Notes: generated by a model not told the origin, from the letters alone. Numbered from the stretch's first letter, positions 42,387-52,562 are shown. The stretch is DNA of 64,000 bases from CADEDV01 sp048498035 (GCA_048498035.1 JBEHYT010000015.1:1-64000); one strand, 5' to 3'. Program-made: numbers and translations.

Positions 42387-44288
42387 ATGCGTAGAATTTT
42401 ATTAACCCTCCTGCCGGGTTGCATCTTCATTACCTGCCTGCAGGCACAGGATTATGCCGTATCAAACATACCGGCAAAGCTGCTAGAAAAAGCTGATGCG
42501 GTAAAGCGAATGGAGCTGCTCGATTACGAAATAACAGATGCAAATAAGGGTCGCCTGCATTATAAAGTTGTCTATACTATCCTAAATGAAGCCGGCGACC
42601 GCTGGGGCGGTTATTCAGAATGGTACGATAAACTGCGAAGTATCGAATCATTCGACGGAACGCTCTATGATGCGAACGGAAAGAAGATAAAAAGCCTGAA
42701 AAAAAGCGATATCCGCGACGAAAGCGAGGGTAGCGACGAACTGGCCAATGATAACCGTTACAAATGGCATAGCTTTTTTTATAAAATATACCCCTACACA
42801 GTTGAATACGAAGTCGATGTTAAATACAAAGGAACCATGTTCCTGCCCCGCTGGCTTCCCCAGGAACGTTATGATATGAGCGTACAGGAAAGCGCTGTAA
42901 CCGTAAGCTGCGGTGCCGGAAACAGCATCCACTATAAAATGTTCAACTACGATGGAGAACCGGCTATTACCACCGACTCCAAAGGAAGTCATACCTACAC
43001 CTGGAAAGTAGCTTCGCTGCCCGCAGGCCGCTCCGAAGTAGATGCCCCCGCCTGGCGTGAACTGACGACTAACGTTTACATGGCCAGCGAAAATTTCATC
43101 CTCCAGGATTACAAAGGAAGCAATAGCTCATGGACTGATTTTGGCAAATTTGTATGGGACTTAAAAAAAGACCGCGATGCGCTCCCCCCGGCCATTAAAC
43201 AGAAGGTGCATGCAATAGCAGACGGACTGCCCACCACAAAGGAAAAAGTGGAAGCCCTCTATCGGTTTATGCAGGAGAATACCAGGTATATCAGCATCCA
43301 GTTGGGTATTGGCGGATGGCAACCCTTTGATGCCACCTTTGTTGGGGAAAAGAAATATGGCGATTGCAAAGCCCTCAGCAATTTTATGTACGCACTGCTT
43401 AAAGAAGCCGGCATTAGGTCTGTATACACGCTGGTTACCTTTGGAGACGACAATGATTACCTGGTAAAAGATCTGCCCTCCTCGCAATTTAACCATGTGA
43501 TACTCTTTGTACCCAATGGTAAAGACACCACCTGGCTGGAATGTACCAGCCAAACCATATCCCCCGGATACCTCAGCGGCAACACCAGCGATCGCTATGC
43601 CCTGGCCATAGATGAAAATGGCGGCACGCTTGTTCGCACACCTTATTATTCGGGAAGCGATAACCTGCAAGACCGTAAAATAAACGCCAAACTGGATGAA
43701 GAAGGTAACCTTCAAGCAATGGTGACAACAAAGTACCAGGCCGTTCAGCAAGATCGCCTGCATGCCATGGTAAACGGACTGTCACGGGATAAACTCATGG
43801 ATATGCTGCGCGAAGAACTGGATCTGCCTTCTTACGACGTTCGCACGTTTAACTACAAATCAGAAACAAAAGGAATTCCTTCTATTAATGAATCGCTGGA
43901 CCTGGTGGTGAATAACTACGCAACCGTTACCGGCAAAAGATTGTTTATCGTACCCAATGTGATGAACAGGACCCAACGCCGGTTGACTGCCGATCCCGAC
44001 CGCCGATACCCGGTAGAACTGGATTTTGAATATCATGATATTGATTCGGTTCATATTGAAATTCCCGAAGGCTACGAAATAGAATCACTGCCTGCGGATT
44101 TTTCACTGTCGGGCAAGTTTGGATCCTACAAATCACACTGCGAAATAAAAGATAAAGCTATCCTGTATTTCCGCGACATACGGCAACAGCGCGGCCATTT
44201 CCCGGCTAAAGACTTTGCGGAACTCGTTAGCTATTACGATGCGATTTATAAAGCCGACCGGCAAAAGATGGTACTGGTAAAAAAATAA
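42387..44288 (+). CDS. DUF3857 protein with intact transglutaminase-like domain
   Basis: A 633-residue exported protein (signal peptide ending in CLQAQ at about 20), paralogous to the preceding gene. The DUF3857 domain is followed by a transglutaminase-like core. The Cys-His-acid triad is present: Cys in KKYGDCKALSNFMYALLKEAG (about 332), His in SSQFNHVILFV (about 371) and Glu in TTWLECTSQ. A C-terminal DUF3858-like beta domain ends the chain. It may act as a periplasmic protease or amidase, but activity is unproven. Its stop abuts that of the convergent serine hydrolase gene. Confidence 0.88.
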   Translation: MRRILLTLLPGCIFITCLQAQDYAVSNIPAKLLEKADAVKRMELLDYEITDANKGRLHYKVVYTILNEAGDRWGGYSEWYDKLRSIESFDGTLYDANGKKIKSLKKSDIRDESEGSDELANDNRYKWHSFFYKIYPYTVEYEVDVKYKGTMFLPRWLPQERYDMSVQESAVTVSCGAGNSIHYKMFNYDGEPAITTDSKGSHTYTWKVASLPAGRSEVDAPAWRELTTNVYMASENFILQDYKGSNSSWTDFGKFVWDLKKDRDALPPAIKQKVHAIADGLPTTKEKVEALYRFMQENTRYISIQLGIGGWQPFDATFVGEKKYGDCKALSNFMYALLKEAGIRSVYTLVTFGDDNDYLVKDLPSSQFNHVILFVPNGKDTTWLECTSQTISPGYLSGNTSDRYALAIDENGGTLVRTPYYSGSDNLQDRKINAKLDEEGNLQAMVTTKYQAVQQDRLHAMVNGLSRDKLMDMLREELDLPSYDVRTFNYKSETKGIPSINESLDLVVNNYATVTGKRLFIVPNVMNRTQRRLTADPDRRYPVELDFEYHDIDSVHIEIPEGYEIESLPADFSLSGKFGSYKSHCEIKDKAILYFRDIRQQRGHFPAKDFAELVSYYDAIYKADRQKMVLVKK

Positions 44289-45347
44289 TTACTGTTTTGT
44301 ACAGGTACTTTGAATTTGCCTGTCTATCGTTTTCTTAATAGCGATATGCGCCTGCGCGCGCTCTTCGCCCAGCAGCGTTTTTACAAAAACAAGGTATGCG
44401 TACCCACGGCAATAGTCTACCATTGGCCAGGTACCGAATAATCCCGGGCTGGCTACGGCGGTGGCCGTTTTACCCGCATCTGTTGTTTCAATGGCCCAAC
44501 AGCCAGACGCATAATTATAACCTTTTGCAGCATCCGGAACATATTTCATCGGTACATCCAGGCTTTGCACCTTCCGCAGGTAATCTACAGATGCAGTTGA
44601 AAGAATCTGCTTGCCTTTGTACTGGCCGTTTTGTAACAGCATCACCAGGAATTTCATATAATCATCGGCCGTAGACACCGCACCGCCGGAAGGATCAACA
44701 GCTCCATTAAAATTGGTAAAGCTGGTCTTGCTCATACCCAACGGCAACAACAGCTTTTGCCGGATCAGTTGATCAAACCGTTTCTTGCTCACCACCTCCA
44801 GGATACGCCCCGCAATGTTCAGCCCCACATTTCCATACCAGAAATCAGTGCCGGGATTAGACCTTATTTCCCGCGCCGCGAAACTATTTACTTCTTCCTC
44901 CAGGCTTTTAAACTTCTTCCGCTGCAAAAAGCGCTTCAGGAAATTCCCTTCGTCAGAAATCCCGGTCATGTGGCTCAGGCAGTTTCCCACGGTGATGTAA
45001 TTCTTGAAATATTTCTCGAATTCAGGCAGGTATTTTACCACTTTATCGTCCAGCGAAATTTTTCCCTCATCCACAAATTGCATTACCAGCGCCGCCGTAA
45101 GCCACTTGCTGCAACTGGCAATCGGGGCCACTGTTTTGCTGTTAAAATCGCCCATTTCCTTTTTATACACCAGGGAATCGCCTTTCCAAACCATCGCCAC
45201 CAGGTTGTCACCCAGGAGCTGCTGGCGGGCAGTAAGTTCCTTATCCAACTCCGTCCAGTTGTACTGCGCCTGCCCACTATGCAAGAATAACAGGAAAATG
45301 GCCAGTAGACTGCTTTTCAGGCAGATTTGAGGGGTTTTAACTGACAT
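44289..45347 (-). CDS. Serine hydrolase of the beta-lactamase/PBP-like family
   Basis: A 352-residue exported serine hydrolase. The signal peptide ends in LLFLHSGQAQ. The SxxK motif is SCSKWLTAAL, with the nucleophile Ser at about 82, the YxN motif is WYGNVGLNI and conserved family segments such as LSHMTGISDEG are present. The usual C-terminal KTG/HxG motif is only weakly represented. The architecture resembles AmpC-like esterases and D-aminopeptidases, so antibiotic resistance should not be assumed. The frame is open to 45563, but the signal peptide places the start at 45347. It is divergent from clpB. Confidence 0.87.
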   Translation of the reverse strand: MSVKTPQICLKSSLLAIFLLFLHSGQAQYNWTELDKELTARQQLLGDNLVAMVWKGDSLVYKKEMGDFNSKTVAPIASCSKWLTAALVMQFVDEGKISLDDKVVKYLPEFEKYFKNYITVGNCLSHMTGISDEGNFLKRFLQRKKFKSLEEEVNSFAAREIRSNPGTDFWYGNVGLNIAGRILEVVSKKRFDQLIRQKLLLPLGMSKTSFTNFNGAVDPSGGAVSTADDYMKFLVMLLQNGQYKGKQILSTASVDYLRKVQSLDVPMKYVPDAAKGYNYASGCWAIETTDAGKTATAVASPGLFGTWPMVDYCRGYAYLVFVKTLLGEERAQAHIAIKKTIDRQIQSTCTKQ

Positions 45348-45462
45348 AGTTTCGGGTTTTTTGGCTTGGATTATGATTTGTAGATAGAACCGGGTCAGGC
45401 CGATGGTCCGCCAGCCAAAGCTGAATCCAACCGGTCCGGAATCCTGGCTAAAATTACTGATT

Positions 45463-48078
45463 ATGAACTTAGGAAATTTTACCATAAAAGCCGCTGAAGC
45501 CGTACAACAGGCCCAGCAGATTGCCTTTAATGCGCAAAGTCCAAATATTGAGACTGAACACATCCTTAAAGCGTTGCTTGACCAGGAGGATTCCCCGGTG
45601 GATTACCTGCTGAAGAAAAATAACGTGACGCTTAACCTGCTCGGTTCCAAGCTGGACGAATTGATTGCCAAATTGCCAAAAATCCAGGGAGATCCTGCGC
45701 AGCAGATCAGCCGGGAGGCAAACAATGTGATCCTTCGCGCGGGCGCAGCGCTCAAAACATTCAACGATGAATTTGTAACGCCGGAACACCTCCTGCTTGC
45801 AATTGTTCAGGGAAATGATGCAGCTGCGAAACTGTTGAAAAATGCAGGTCTTACAGAACAGGGCCTCATTGCCGCCATACGCGAGCTTCGCAAAGGTGAT
45901 ACCGTCACCTCGCAAACACAATCACAGGAGTTTAATGCCCTGAACAAATACGCCAAAAATCTCAATGAACTGGCCCGCCAGGGAAAACTTGACCCGGTGA
46001 TCGGGCGCGATGAGGAAATTCGGCGTACGCTGCATATCCTGTCCCGCCGCACTAAAAACAACCCCATCCTGGTGGGTGAACCGGGCGTGGGTAAAACGGC
46101 CATCGCAGAAGGTATTGCCCACCGGATCGTAAACGGTGACGTGCCTGAAAATTTGAAATCAAAAATTATTTATGCCCTGGATATGGGATTGCTCATTGCA
46201 GGGGCTAAATATAAAGGTGAGTTTGAAGAACGCCTGAAAGCCGTGGTGAAAGAAGTAGCCGGAAGCGATGGCGAGATTATTCTCTTTATCGATGAAATTC
46301 ATACGCTCGTGGGCGCCGGTGGGGGAGAAGGCGCCATGGATGCCGCAAACATCCTTAAGCCTGCCCTTGCCCGTGGCGAACTTCGCGCCGTAGGCGCAAC
46401 CACACTCAATGAATACCAGAAATTCTTTGAGAAAGATAAAGCCCTGGAACGCCGGTTTCAAAAAGTGATGATTGATGAGCCTTCCGTGGAGGATGCCATC
46501 TCCATCCTTCGCGGATTAAAAGATCGCTATGAAACGCACCACCATGTGCGCATAAAAGATGAAGCGATCATTGCCGCAGTGGAATTGTCGAGCCGATACA
46601 TTACCGACCGGTTTTTGCCTGATAAAGCCATTGACCTGATTGATGAAAGCGCAGCCAAACTTCGCCTGGAAATGAATTCCATGCCCGAAGAACTGGATAC
46701 ACTGGAACGCCAGATCCGACAACTGGAAATTGAACGCGAAGCGATCAAACGCGAAAATGATGACGATAAACTGAAAGCGCTCAATACAGAACTGGCTAAC
46801 CTGGCCGTAGAAAGAGATACGCTGAAAGCAAAATGGAAAGAAGAAAAAGAACTTGTTGAAAAAATCCAGACCGGCAAAGCAACCATCGAAAACCTGAAAC
46901 AGGAAGCTGAACAGGCAGAACGAAATGGCGACTACGGAAAAGTAGCGGAAATACGCTATGGAAAAATAAAAGACGAAGAAAAACTGATCGTGGACCTGAC
47001 ATCCCAATTGGCGGGAAGCAACGAAAAACGCCTGCTGAAGGAAGAAGTAGACGCAGAAGACATTGCAGAAAGTGTGGCAAAAGCTACCGGTATCCCGGTA
47101 ACACGTATGTTGCAAAGCGACAGGGAAAAGTTATTGCACCTGGAAGAACATTTACATGAACGCGTGGTAGGACAGGATGAAGCCATCACCGCCGTTGCCG
47201 ATGCAATACGGAGAAGCCGCGCGGGATTACAGGATCCAAAAAAACCGATCGGTTCATTCATATTCCTCGGTACAACGGGCGTGGGTAAAACAGAGCTGGC
47301 CAAAGCGCTTGCAGAATACCTGTTTGATGATGAGAGCATGATGACCCGTATCGACATGAGCGAGTACCAGGAAAAACACACGGTAAGTCGTTTGGTCGGT
47401 GCACCGCCCGGGTATGTGGGCTATGATGAAGGCGGACAATTGACAGAGGCGGTGCGCCGCAAACCTTACAGTGTTGTATTGCTGGATGAAATTGAAAAAG
47501 CACACCCCGATGTATGGAACGTACTGTTGCAGGTACTGGACGACGGACGACTGACCGATAATAAAGGACGCGTGGTGAATTTTAAAAACACCATCATCAT
47601 CATGACCAGCAACATCGGTAGCAACCTGATCATGGATGCCTTTGAAGGCGTAACCGATAAAACGCTGGATGAAGCCATGGATCGCGCCAAACTCGATGTG
47701 ATGAACCTGCTCCGTCAAACCATCCGGCCTGAATTTTTAAACCGGGTAGATGAGATCATCATGTTCCAGCCACTGATGAAAAAGCAGATCATGGACATTG
47801 TGAAAATACAACTCAACGCCCTCCGTAAACTGGTGGCACAGGGTGGCGTACAACTGGAGTTTAGCGACTATGCGCTGGAATTCCTGGCCGACCAGGGATT
47901 TGACCCCCAATTTGGAGCGCGCCCGCTGAAACGATTGATCCAGAAAGAGATCGTGAACCAGTTGAGTAAGAAGATCCTTGCCGGTGATATCGATCGAACT
48001 CACCCGGTACTGGTGGATGTGTTTGATAATACCGTGGTCTTCAGGAACGAGGCGGAAGAAAAAGTGAAATCGAAATAA
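45463..48078 (+). CDS. clpB: ATP-dependent disaggregase chaperone ClpB
   Basis: An 871-residue Hsp100 chaperone that threads aggregated proteins through a hexamer together with DnaK. In order: ClpN repeats (FTIKAAEAVQQAQQIAF, 1-145), NBD1 with Walker A GEPGVGKTAIAEG at about 205 and Walker B IILFIDEIH, the long M-domain coiled coil (about 400-530), NBD2 with GTTGVGKTELAKAL at about 602 and VVLLDEIEKAHPD, and the D2 C-terminal domain. There is no ClpP-binding IGF loop. The start at 45463 follows the family consensus MNLGNFTIKA; the upstream in-frame extension is rejected. A strong terminator follows. Confidence 0.97.
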   Translation: MNLGNFTIKAAEAVQQAQQIAFNAQSPNIETEHILKALLDQEDSPVDYLLKKNNVTLNLLGSKLDELIAKLPKIQGDPAQQISREANNVILRAGAALKTFNDEFVTPEHLLLAIVQGNDAAAKLLKNAGLTEQGLIAAIRELRKGDTVTSQTQSQEFNALNKYAKNLNELARQGKLDPVIGRDEEIRRTLHILSRRTKNNPILVGEPGVGKTAIAEGIAHRIVNGDVPENLKSKIIYALDMGLLIAGAKYKGEFEERLKAVVKEVAGSDGEIILFIDEIHTLVGAGGGEGAMDAANILKPALARGELRAVGATTLNEYQKFFEKDKALERRFQKVMIDEPSVEDAISILRGLKDRYETHHHVRIKDEAIIAAVELSSRYITDRFLPDKAIDLIDESAAKLRLEMNSMPEELDTLERQIRQLEIEREAIKRENDDDKLKALNTELANLAVERDTLKAKWKEEKELVEKIQTGKATIENLKQEAEQAERNGDYGKVAEIRYGKIKDEEKLIVDLTSQLAGSNEKRLLKEEVDAEDIAESVAKATGIPVTRMLQSDREKLLHLEEHLHERVVGQDEAITAVADAIRRSRAGLQDPKKPIGSFIFLGTTGVGKTELAKALAEYLFDDESMMTRIDMSEYQEKHTVSRLVGAPPGYVGYDEGGQLTEAVRRKPYSVVLLDEIEKAHPDVWNVLLQVLDDGRLTDNKGRVVNFKNTIIIMTSNIGSNLIMDAFEGVTDKTLDEAMDRAKLDVMNLLRQTIRPEFLNRVDEIIMFQPLMKKQIMDIVKIQLNALRKLVAQGGVQLEFSDYALEFLADQGFDPQFGARPLKRLIQKEIVNQLSKKILAGDIDRTHPVLVDVFDNTVVFRNEAEEKVKSK

Positions 48079-48102
48079 AATCCGCCAGTGGCGGAAAACA
48101 AG

Positions 48103-48138
48103 GGGATGAAGCGCTTCAAAATGCTTCATCCCTTTTTT
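48103..48138 (+). terminator. Intrinsic terminator after clpB
   Basis: A 10-bp stem (gggatgaagc / gcttcatccc) with a ten-base loop is followed by six T. A smaller palindrome, tccgccagtggcgga, lies just before it at 48081-48095. Confidence 0.9.
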
Positions 48139-48218
48139 GTTGCTCCAAAAAATACCCGATGAACGGTAGAAACTCCACCGTCCTTCTTACTACCTTCAGC
48201 TTGTTAATTTTAATCTTC

Positions 48219-49508
48219 ATGTCAGCTTTTATTCCGCGTGCCCTCGCACTTGTTTCCATCCTTTGTAGCCTTTCCGCCAGCGCCCAGATAGAAATGGTCT
48301 GGAAAAAAACCATTCCTCAATACGTTAATATAACTGCCGGGGAACTCACGGCTGCCAGTAAAGTGGGTAACGATGAATTTATCGCCTATAAACGCACGGT
48401 TGGCACCAAGGTATTTCCGCAGGTAATGGTTATTACGGCAAATGATTCGCTTGTAGCCGCCACCGACCTCTCTACCCATCCCGCCCTGGAAAATTTGATC
48501 GTCCGCGGTGTAGCACACTGGAAAGGAGACACCGTTATTGCGGTGTGTGACGACTACAAACGAACAGAAGGAAAACCATGTCCACACCCGGCAGAAATGA
48601 TGTTCCGTTTTTATAATAACCAACTTGAATTGGTAAGCACTTCTGGCATCGGGCTGGCAAGCATGGAAGGGATTACCGGAACCGAAGTGTTGGATGCCTT
48701 TAGCGGTGAGGAAGGAAATTTGAAGATCGCGGTTCATTTTCATGCACCTGCGCGTGACTACGTCAATGTTTACCATCTTACCGGCCCCCTGGCCGGAAAA
48801 TCCGTAACCTTCGAAGGCGCGGTAAATGCAAAATTCTGGTGGAGTGACGACAAAAACGTAATGCTCAGTACAGAAACTCCGTTCTCCCCGGGATCTTCCA
48901 AAAAATTCTATGAAGTACAGATACTTGATAATAAGATGTCCGTTGTCCGGAAATACCCCGATGTAAGAAATTACCTGGACAGCACCGTAACCGATAAACT
49001 GGTTGCCATCGAATACCGGTCAACTTATCACATGGGCTTCCTGACACGGCAGGTAAGGAACCGCGCGCAGGAAAACCTGCTGAACTGGTATGGCTTCAAT
49101 GGTTATGAAAACGGGTATCGAAATAAACTTATCGGGGACACAACCGATATCCTGACTGCTGCCTCCATTCATTTGGATGCTGACCGGGAAGTAATAGCCG
49201 ATGGAATGATGCCCGGGCCTGGTGGTAACAACTGGGTGGTAACCATGGGGAATGGTAAAACAAAAGACGTTCATTCGCTTTATTTCTCCGTTGACTCCTA
49301 TATGGATAAGGAACATCTCTCGCAACCGGTAGCAAATGGTGTTGGCGATGTTATTGCCAGCTACGGTGCCAATGCAGTGCGTTGTTTTTACCGGTATGCA
49401 GACAATACGCTCTACCTGGTTACCTGCAATCCCGGGATGTTTGGCATGATACCGGAGATCAACATCACCAAATTCAAGATTGATCCAAATGCATCTAACC
49501 TGCAATAA
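48219..49508 (+). CDS. Secreted protein of unknown function
   Basis: A 429-residue exported protein I do not recognise. The signal peptide is MSAFIPRALALVSILCSLSASAQ. The rest is an all-beta-looking chain with repeated strand-turn patterns (DEFIAYKRTVGTKVFPQVMVITANDSLVAATD, DTVIAVCDDYKR, NWVVTMGNGKTKDVHSLYFSV), possibly a beta-propeller (inference). An ATG at 48159 would add 20 residues and a second hydrophobic stretch; 48219 is preferred, with TAATTTTA just upstream as a near -7 box. Its stop lies two bases from the stop of the convergent DUF5686 gene. Confidence 0.65.
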   Translation: MSAFIPRALALVSILCSLSASAQIEMVWKKTIPQYVNITAGELTAASKVGNDEFIAYKRTVGTKVFPQVMVITANDSLVAATDLSTHPALENLIVRGVAHWKGDTVIAVCDDYKRTEGKPCPHPAEMMFRFYNNQLELVSTSGIGLASMEGITGTEVLDAFSGEEGNLKIAVHFHAPARDYVNVYHLTGPLAGKSVTFEGAVNAKFWWSDDKNVMLSTETPFSPGSSKKFYEVQILDNKMSVVRKYPDVRNYLDSTVTDKLVAIEYRSTYHMGFLTRQVRNRAQENLLNWYGFNGYENGYRNKLIGDTTDILTAASIHLDADREVIADGMMPGPGGNNWVVTMGNGKTKDVHSLYFSVDSYMDKEHLSQPVANGVGDVIASYGANAVRCFYRYADNTLYLVTCNPGMFGMIPEINITKFKIDPNASNLQ

Positions 49509-49510
49509 GA

Positions 49511-51994
49511 TCAATTCCACCGGTTCCGACGCCGGTCCCAGGTGGTAAATCCAATTTTAAATTGAACAGGATTGCGAAACTGGTTAGCAGCGGAACCTAC
49601 TACATATACACCCAGTTTAAACTTGTAAGAAGGATCAAACGGCCAGCGGAATACGCGCTCAATGCCGGCAAATAATTCGCCATACTTCAATTGTCGCTCC
49701 GGCGCATAGAGAAATCCGCCGCCGGCAATTTCACGAAGCTCCAGCTTTTTCAGGAAGGGGATTTTATTCAGGACTGCGCCATTGAACTCATGCACGTAAT
49801 GGGCCTGGTAAAACCGGTTGAATACGGGAAACGTAGAGTCGAGTGATTGAAACGCATCCTGCGGGTTCATAAATAAAATAGGATCGCCACGCCGCTGAAA
49901 TTTATAATCTACCAGCCGCAAATCTCGTCTGTTCAGGAATGTGCCGGATTTGATGGTGTATTTTGAAACACCGGTTACGCCCAACTTCAATTCCTGCGTA
50001 ATTCCCACCTCCCAATAATCAAAATCTACCTTACTGTTAAATGGACCCGCAATGCCTTTTCGCCAACTGGTATAAAAAGTCGGCCATTTGGAGCCAAGAA
50101 TAATCTTTTGACTGGGTTCCCGGATATATTGCTGGCCGGGAGTATATTGAAGTTTCAGTCCGCCATACAACGCATTATAGGAATTGAAAGCGATGGCCTG
50201 GTTATCATCCAAAATATCCCCAAAAAGGCTGTCTACCAGGGGATTTGTTTTATAACCCGCCACTGATTTACGAAATGCAAAATCAAGATTTGTAAACACG
50301 AAAAAACCGTTGAATAATTCAACACCATGGCCCAGGTTGATCCCCTGGTTCAGGTAATAATTACTTCGCTTCAATTGGTTGATCCATGCATCCCCTTCAA
50401 AAATCTGGGTAAAATCACGCTCTACACTAATGGAATAAAATCCCCGGTTAAACGGATTGTACATCCTGTTCATGGAAAAAGTGCCATTCACATCGTGGTT
50501 TCGAAAACCATAACTGGCACTCGCAAAAACAGAGATATTTTTTTTCGATTTGTACGTTTTGAATAACGAGCCCTGTAACTGAAAACGCGAACCGCCAAAA
50601 TCAAACGGATTCCACACAGAAGTGATCGGCGGAAAACTCAGCGTACGCTGCTTTTCCCTGTCAAACCGCGTAATGCCGGTCAGGATCAGCTTTCGCCAGT
50701 TGATGGAATTGGTAATACGGTCCATGGAATCCAGGTAGGGTTTGCTCGTTACCACCCGGTGAATACTATCTTTATAATGGATAAAACGGATTTCTTTGGT
50801 CGTAAGCGGTACGGTTCTGCTTTGTTCCCAGAACAGGCTGTCGCGGTTGTAAGCTTCCACCGTAGCGCTGCTTTTTTCAGGCCCAAAGTATTTGGGTGGA
50901 AACGTCTTGTTACATTCAAAATGATTATAGGAAACCGTTGTGCTCCCCGATAGCTTTCCGGCACTACTTTTTGAATAATAGGTAAACTGCTGTTTGGTGA
51001 TCATCCAGGCCGTATCATCCACATATGAATAGTGTTGGTCTACCTCAAAATGATCATACTCCGGCAGATGATAGGACGGCAGCGAGAAATGAGCGGCAGT
51101 AATTACCCAGGCGCTGTCCATGATTGTAATTTCCCCTTCAACAGTTACATTACTTAGCTGTCGCGGACGAATACTGATGGTATAAAATTTACGGTTTCCC
51201 GTAATCACAACACGTTGCATTTTATAACGATAGGCGGCGAGGCCCGGGTAGCTAACCGGTGAAAGAAATGGCACTTCTGCAAGTGCGGGCGCCTTCATCA
51301 GGTTGTTGTAAAGGTTAAAATCGCCGTCTGTAAGCGATAAAAAGAAAAGACTTTCGGCATTGCCCCGTTTGGCTACGCCTTTGCGTTCTTCCTTGTAGCG
51401 CGATGGTGATCCCTGTTCGTAATGCAGGGAAATTTCAGCCATGCTCATCCCAAGCAAATCGGCATTCGGATTGCGCGATAGTATCGAGTCAGGAACCTGG
51501 TTTTTCTTTTTGCGCGTTTTTCGTTGCGTAGAATCTTCCTGCACCGCACGTATATAAGCATCGCAGGAATATGCGCCTGAAGCCGCTAATAGATTTTCCT
51601 TGTGCCGGATCACATTGCGGATTATTTCTTCCGAGCGATCTTTAGCTTTTCCCTTCACCACCACTTCTGAAAGATCCTGCCCGGCATCGTCTTCCATCAG
51701 GATATTTTGCTGCGCATTACCATGAATGACCAGCGTAATTACCTGCGGCTTATAACCGATCATCGTGAATACCAGGTCATATTTACCTTCTTCCAGTTTC
51801 AGGAGATAGTGGCCTTTTTCATCGCTAACAGTACCAGAAGGCTGGTCTTTCACTTTCACAGACACCAGTGCCAATGGCTCCAGCTTTGCATTGGTGATTT
51901 TTCCGGAAATAATATAATACTGGCCAAAAACTGAGCTGCTTGTAGTAAACAGCGCCAATAAAAACAGCAGGTAAAAGCAGTAGCGGCGGTTCAT
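49511..51994 (-). CDS. DUF5686 outer-membrane protein with carboxypeptidase-regulatory-like domain
   Basis: An 827-residue outer-membrane protein. The signal peptide spans about 1-24, followed by a CarboxypepD_reg-like domain (YYIISGKITNAKLEPLALVSVKVKD, about 26-110). Next is the DUF5686 region with SEEIIRNVIRHKENLLAASGAYSCDAYIR and EGEITIMDSAWVITAAHFSLP. The C-terminal half is a barrel with strands such as FAGIERVFRWPFDPSYKFKLGVYV, ending VQFKIGFTTWDRRRNRWN. This family is common in Bacteroidota with an unresolved role. It probably has its own promoter, since a terminator lies upstream at 52089-52113. Confidence 0.88.
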   Translation of the reverse strand: MNRRYCFYLLFLLALFTTSSSVFGQYYIISGKITNAKLEPLALVSVKVKDQPSGTVSDEKGHYLLKLEEGKYDLVFTMIGYKPQVITLVIHGNAQQNILMEDDAGQDLSEVVVKGKAKDRSEEIIRNVIRHKENLLAASGAYSCDAYIRAVQEDSTQRKTRKKKNQVPDSILSRNPNADLLGMSMAEISLHYEQGSPSRYKEERKGVAKRGNAESLFFLSLTDGDFNLYNNLMKAPALAEVPFLSPVSYPGLAAYRYKMQRVVITGNRKFYTISIRPRQLSNVTVEGEITIMDSAWVITAAHFSLPSYHLPEYDHFEVDQHYSYVDDTAWMITKQQFTYYSKSSAGKLSGSTTVSYNHFECNKTFPPKYFGPEKSSATVEAYNRDSLFWEQSRTVPLTTKEIRFIHYKDSIHRVVTSKPYLDSMDRITNSINWRKLILTGITRFDREKQRTLSFPPITSVWNPFDFGGSRFQLQGSLFKTYKSKKNISVFASASYGFRNHDVNGTFSMNRMYNPFNRGFYSISVERDFTQIFEGDAWINQLKRSNYYLNQGINLGHGVELFNGFFVFTNLDFAFRKSVAGYKTNPLVDSLFGDILDDNQAIAFNSYNALYGGLKLQYTPGQQYIREPSQKIILGSKWPTFYTSWRKGIAGPFNSKVDFDYWEVGITQELKLGVTGVSKYTIKSGTFLNRRDLRLVDYKFQRRGDPILFMNPQDAFQSLDSTFPVFNRFYQAHYVHEFNGAVLNKIPFLKKLELREIAGGGFLYAPERQLKYGELFAGIERVFRWPFDPSYKFKLGVYVVGSAANQFRNPVQFKIGFTTWDRRRNRWN

Positions 51995-52088
51995 GGTTAG
52001 AGATGCGCTGTAAATATGCCCCTAATTATGGATTGACCTGCCTCTTACGTTTTTTTTCAGAAGGTTTTAACAAATGGTATAAAAATGA

Positions 52089-52113
52089 AAAACTCCCCGC
52101 TGGAGGGAGTTTT
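52089..52113 (-). terminator. Terminator downstream of the small secreted-protein gene
   Basis: A perfect 9-bp stem (aaaactccc / gggagtttt) with a seven-base loop. On the minus strand it is followed by T-rich sequence (tcattttt). Confidence 0.78.
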
Positions 52114-52136
52114 TCTTATTAAGATCCTGGCAGGGA

Positions 52137-52562
52137 TCAATTTACCTTTACAATATTCACTTCTTCAATCGTACGTGTACTTTGATTTACTTCGTACACT
52201 GCAGATTTATTTGTTTTGCGATTGGTGATCTCAAAACGCAGCGGCTCACTTCCAATCTCATCCATATTCAGCATAAAACGTTTGCTGTTGATGCTGCTGT
52301 TCAATACATCGCGGTAAAGCGGGTTGCCATAAGAATCCCGAACAATCACGGTGTAGTCCGTTTGTACCCCTGGATTTTTGAACGTCAGTTCAAACACGGG
52401 TTGGTTACGGTAGTTACCGATAAATTTCAGTTCAGCGGCGATGTTGTTTTTATCGTCTTTCGGTTTTTTGTCGTCACCTGCATGCGCGGCGCTGGTAAAT
52501 ACCAGGGAGGCCATCAGCAGTACACTTGTTACGAGGTTGCGGTAGTTAAACATGGTTTTCAT
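52137..52562 (-). CDS. Small secreted protein of unknown function
   Basis: A 141-residue exported protein. The signal peptide (VTSVLLMASLVFTSAAHA) is followed by a Lys/Asp-rich stretch (GDDKKPKDDKNN) and a beta-rich domain of about 95 residues (ELKFIGNYRNQPVFELTFKNPG, DYTVIVRDSYGNPLYRDVL). It resembles an immunoglobulin-like or Por-secretion-tail-like sandwich, but no family is recognised. A second ATG three codons in is an alternative start. The gene has a well-formed promoter about 115 bases upstream and its own terminator, so it is monocistronic and likely abundant. Confidence 0.7.
   Translation of the reverse strand: MKTMFNYRNLVTSVLLMASLVFTSAAHAGDDKKPKDDKNNIAAELKFIGNYRNQPVFELTFKNPGVQTDYTVIVRDSYGNPLYRDVLNSSINSKRFMLNMDEIGSEPLRFEITNRKTNKSAVYEVNQSTRTIEEVNIVKVN

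Noticed and set aside
43161..43763. 200-codon antisense frame inside the second DUF3857 gene
   Set aside because: It is fully covered by a convincing sense gene and has no recognisable features.
44289..45347. Beta-lactam resistance gene
   Set aside because: SxxK and YxN are present but the C-terminal KTG-type motif is weak, and the family contains many esterases and peptidases; resistance is not supported.
46516..47115. 199-codon antisense frame inside clpB
   Set aside because: Its Phe-rich translation mirrors Glu/Lys codons of the ClpB M-domain; no start signal or homology is evident.
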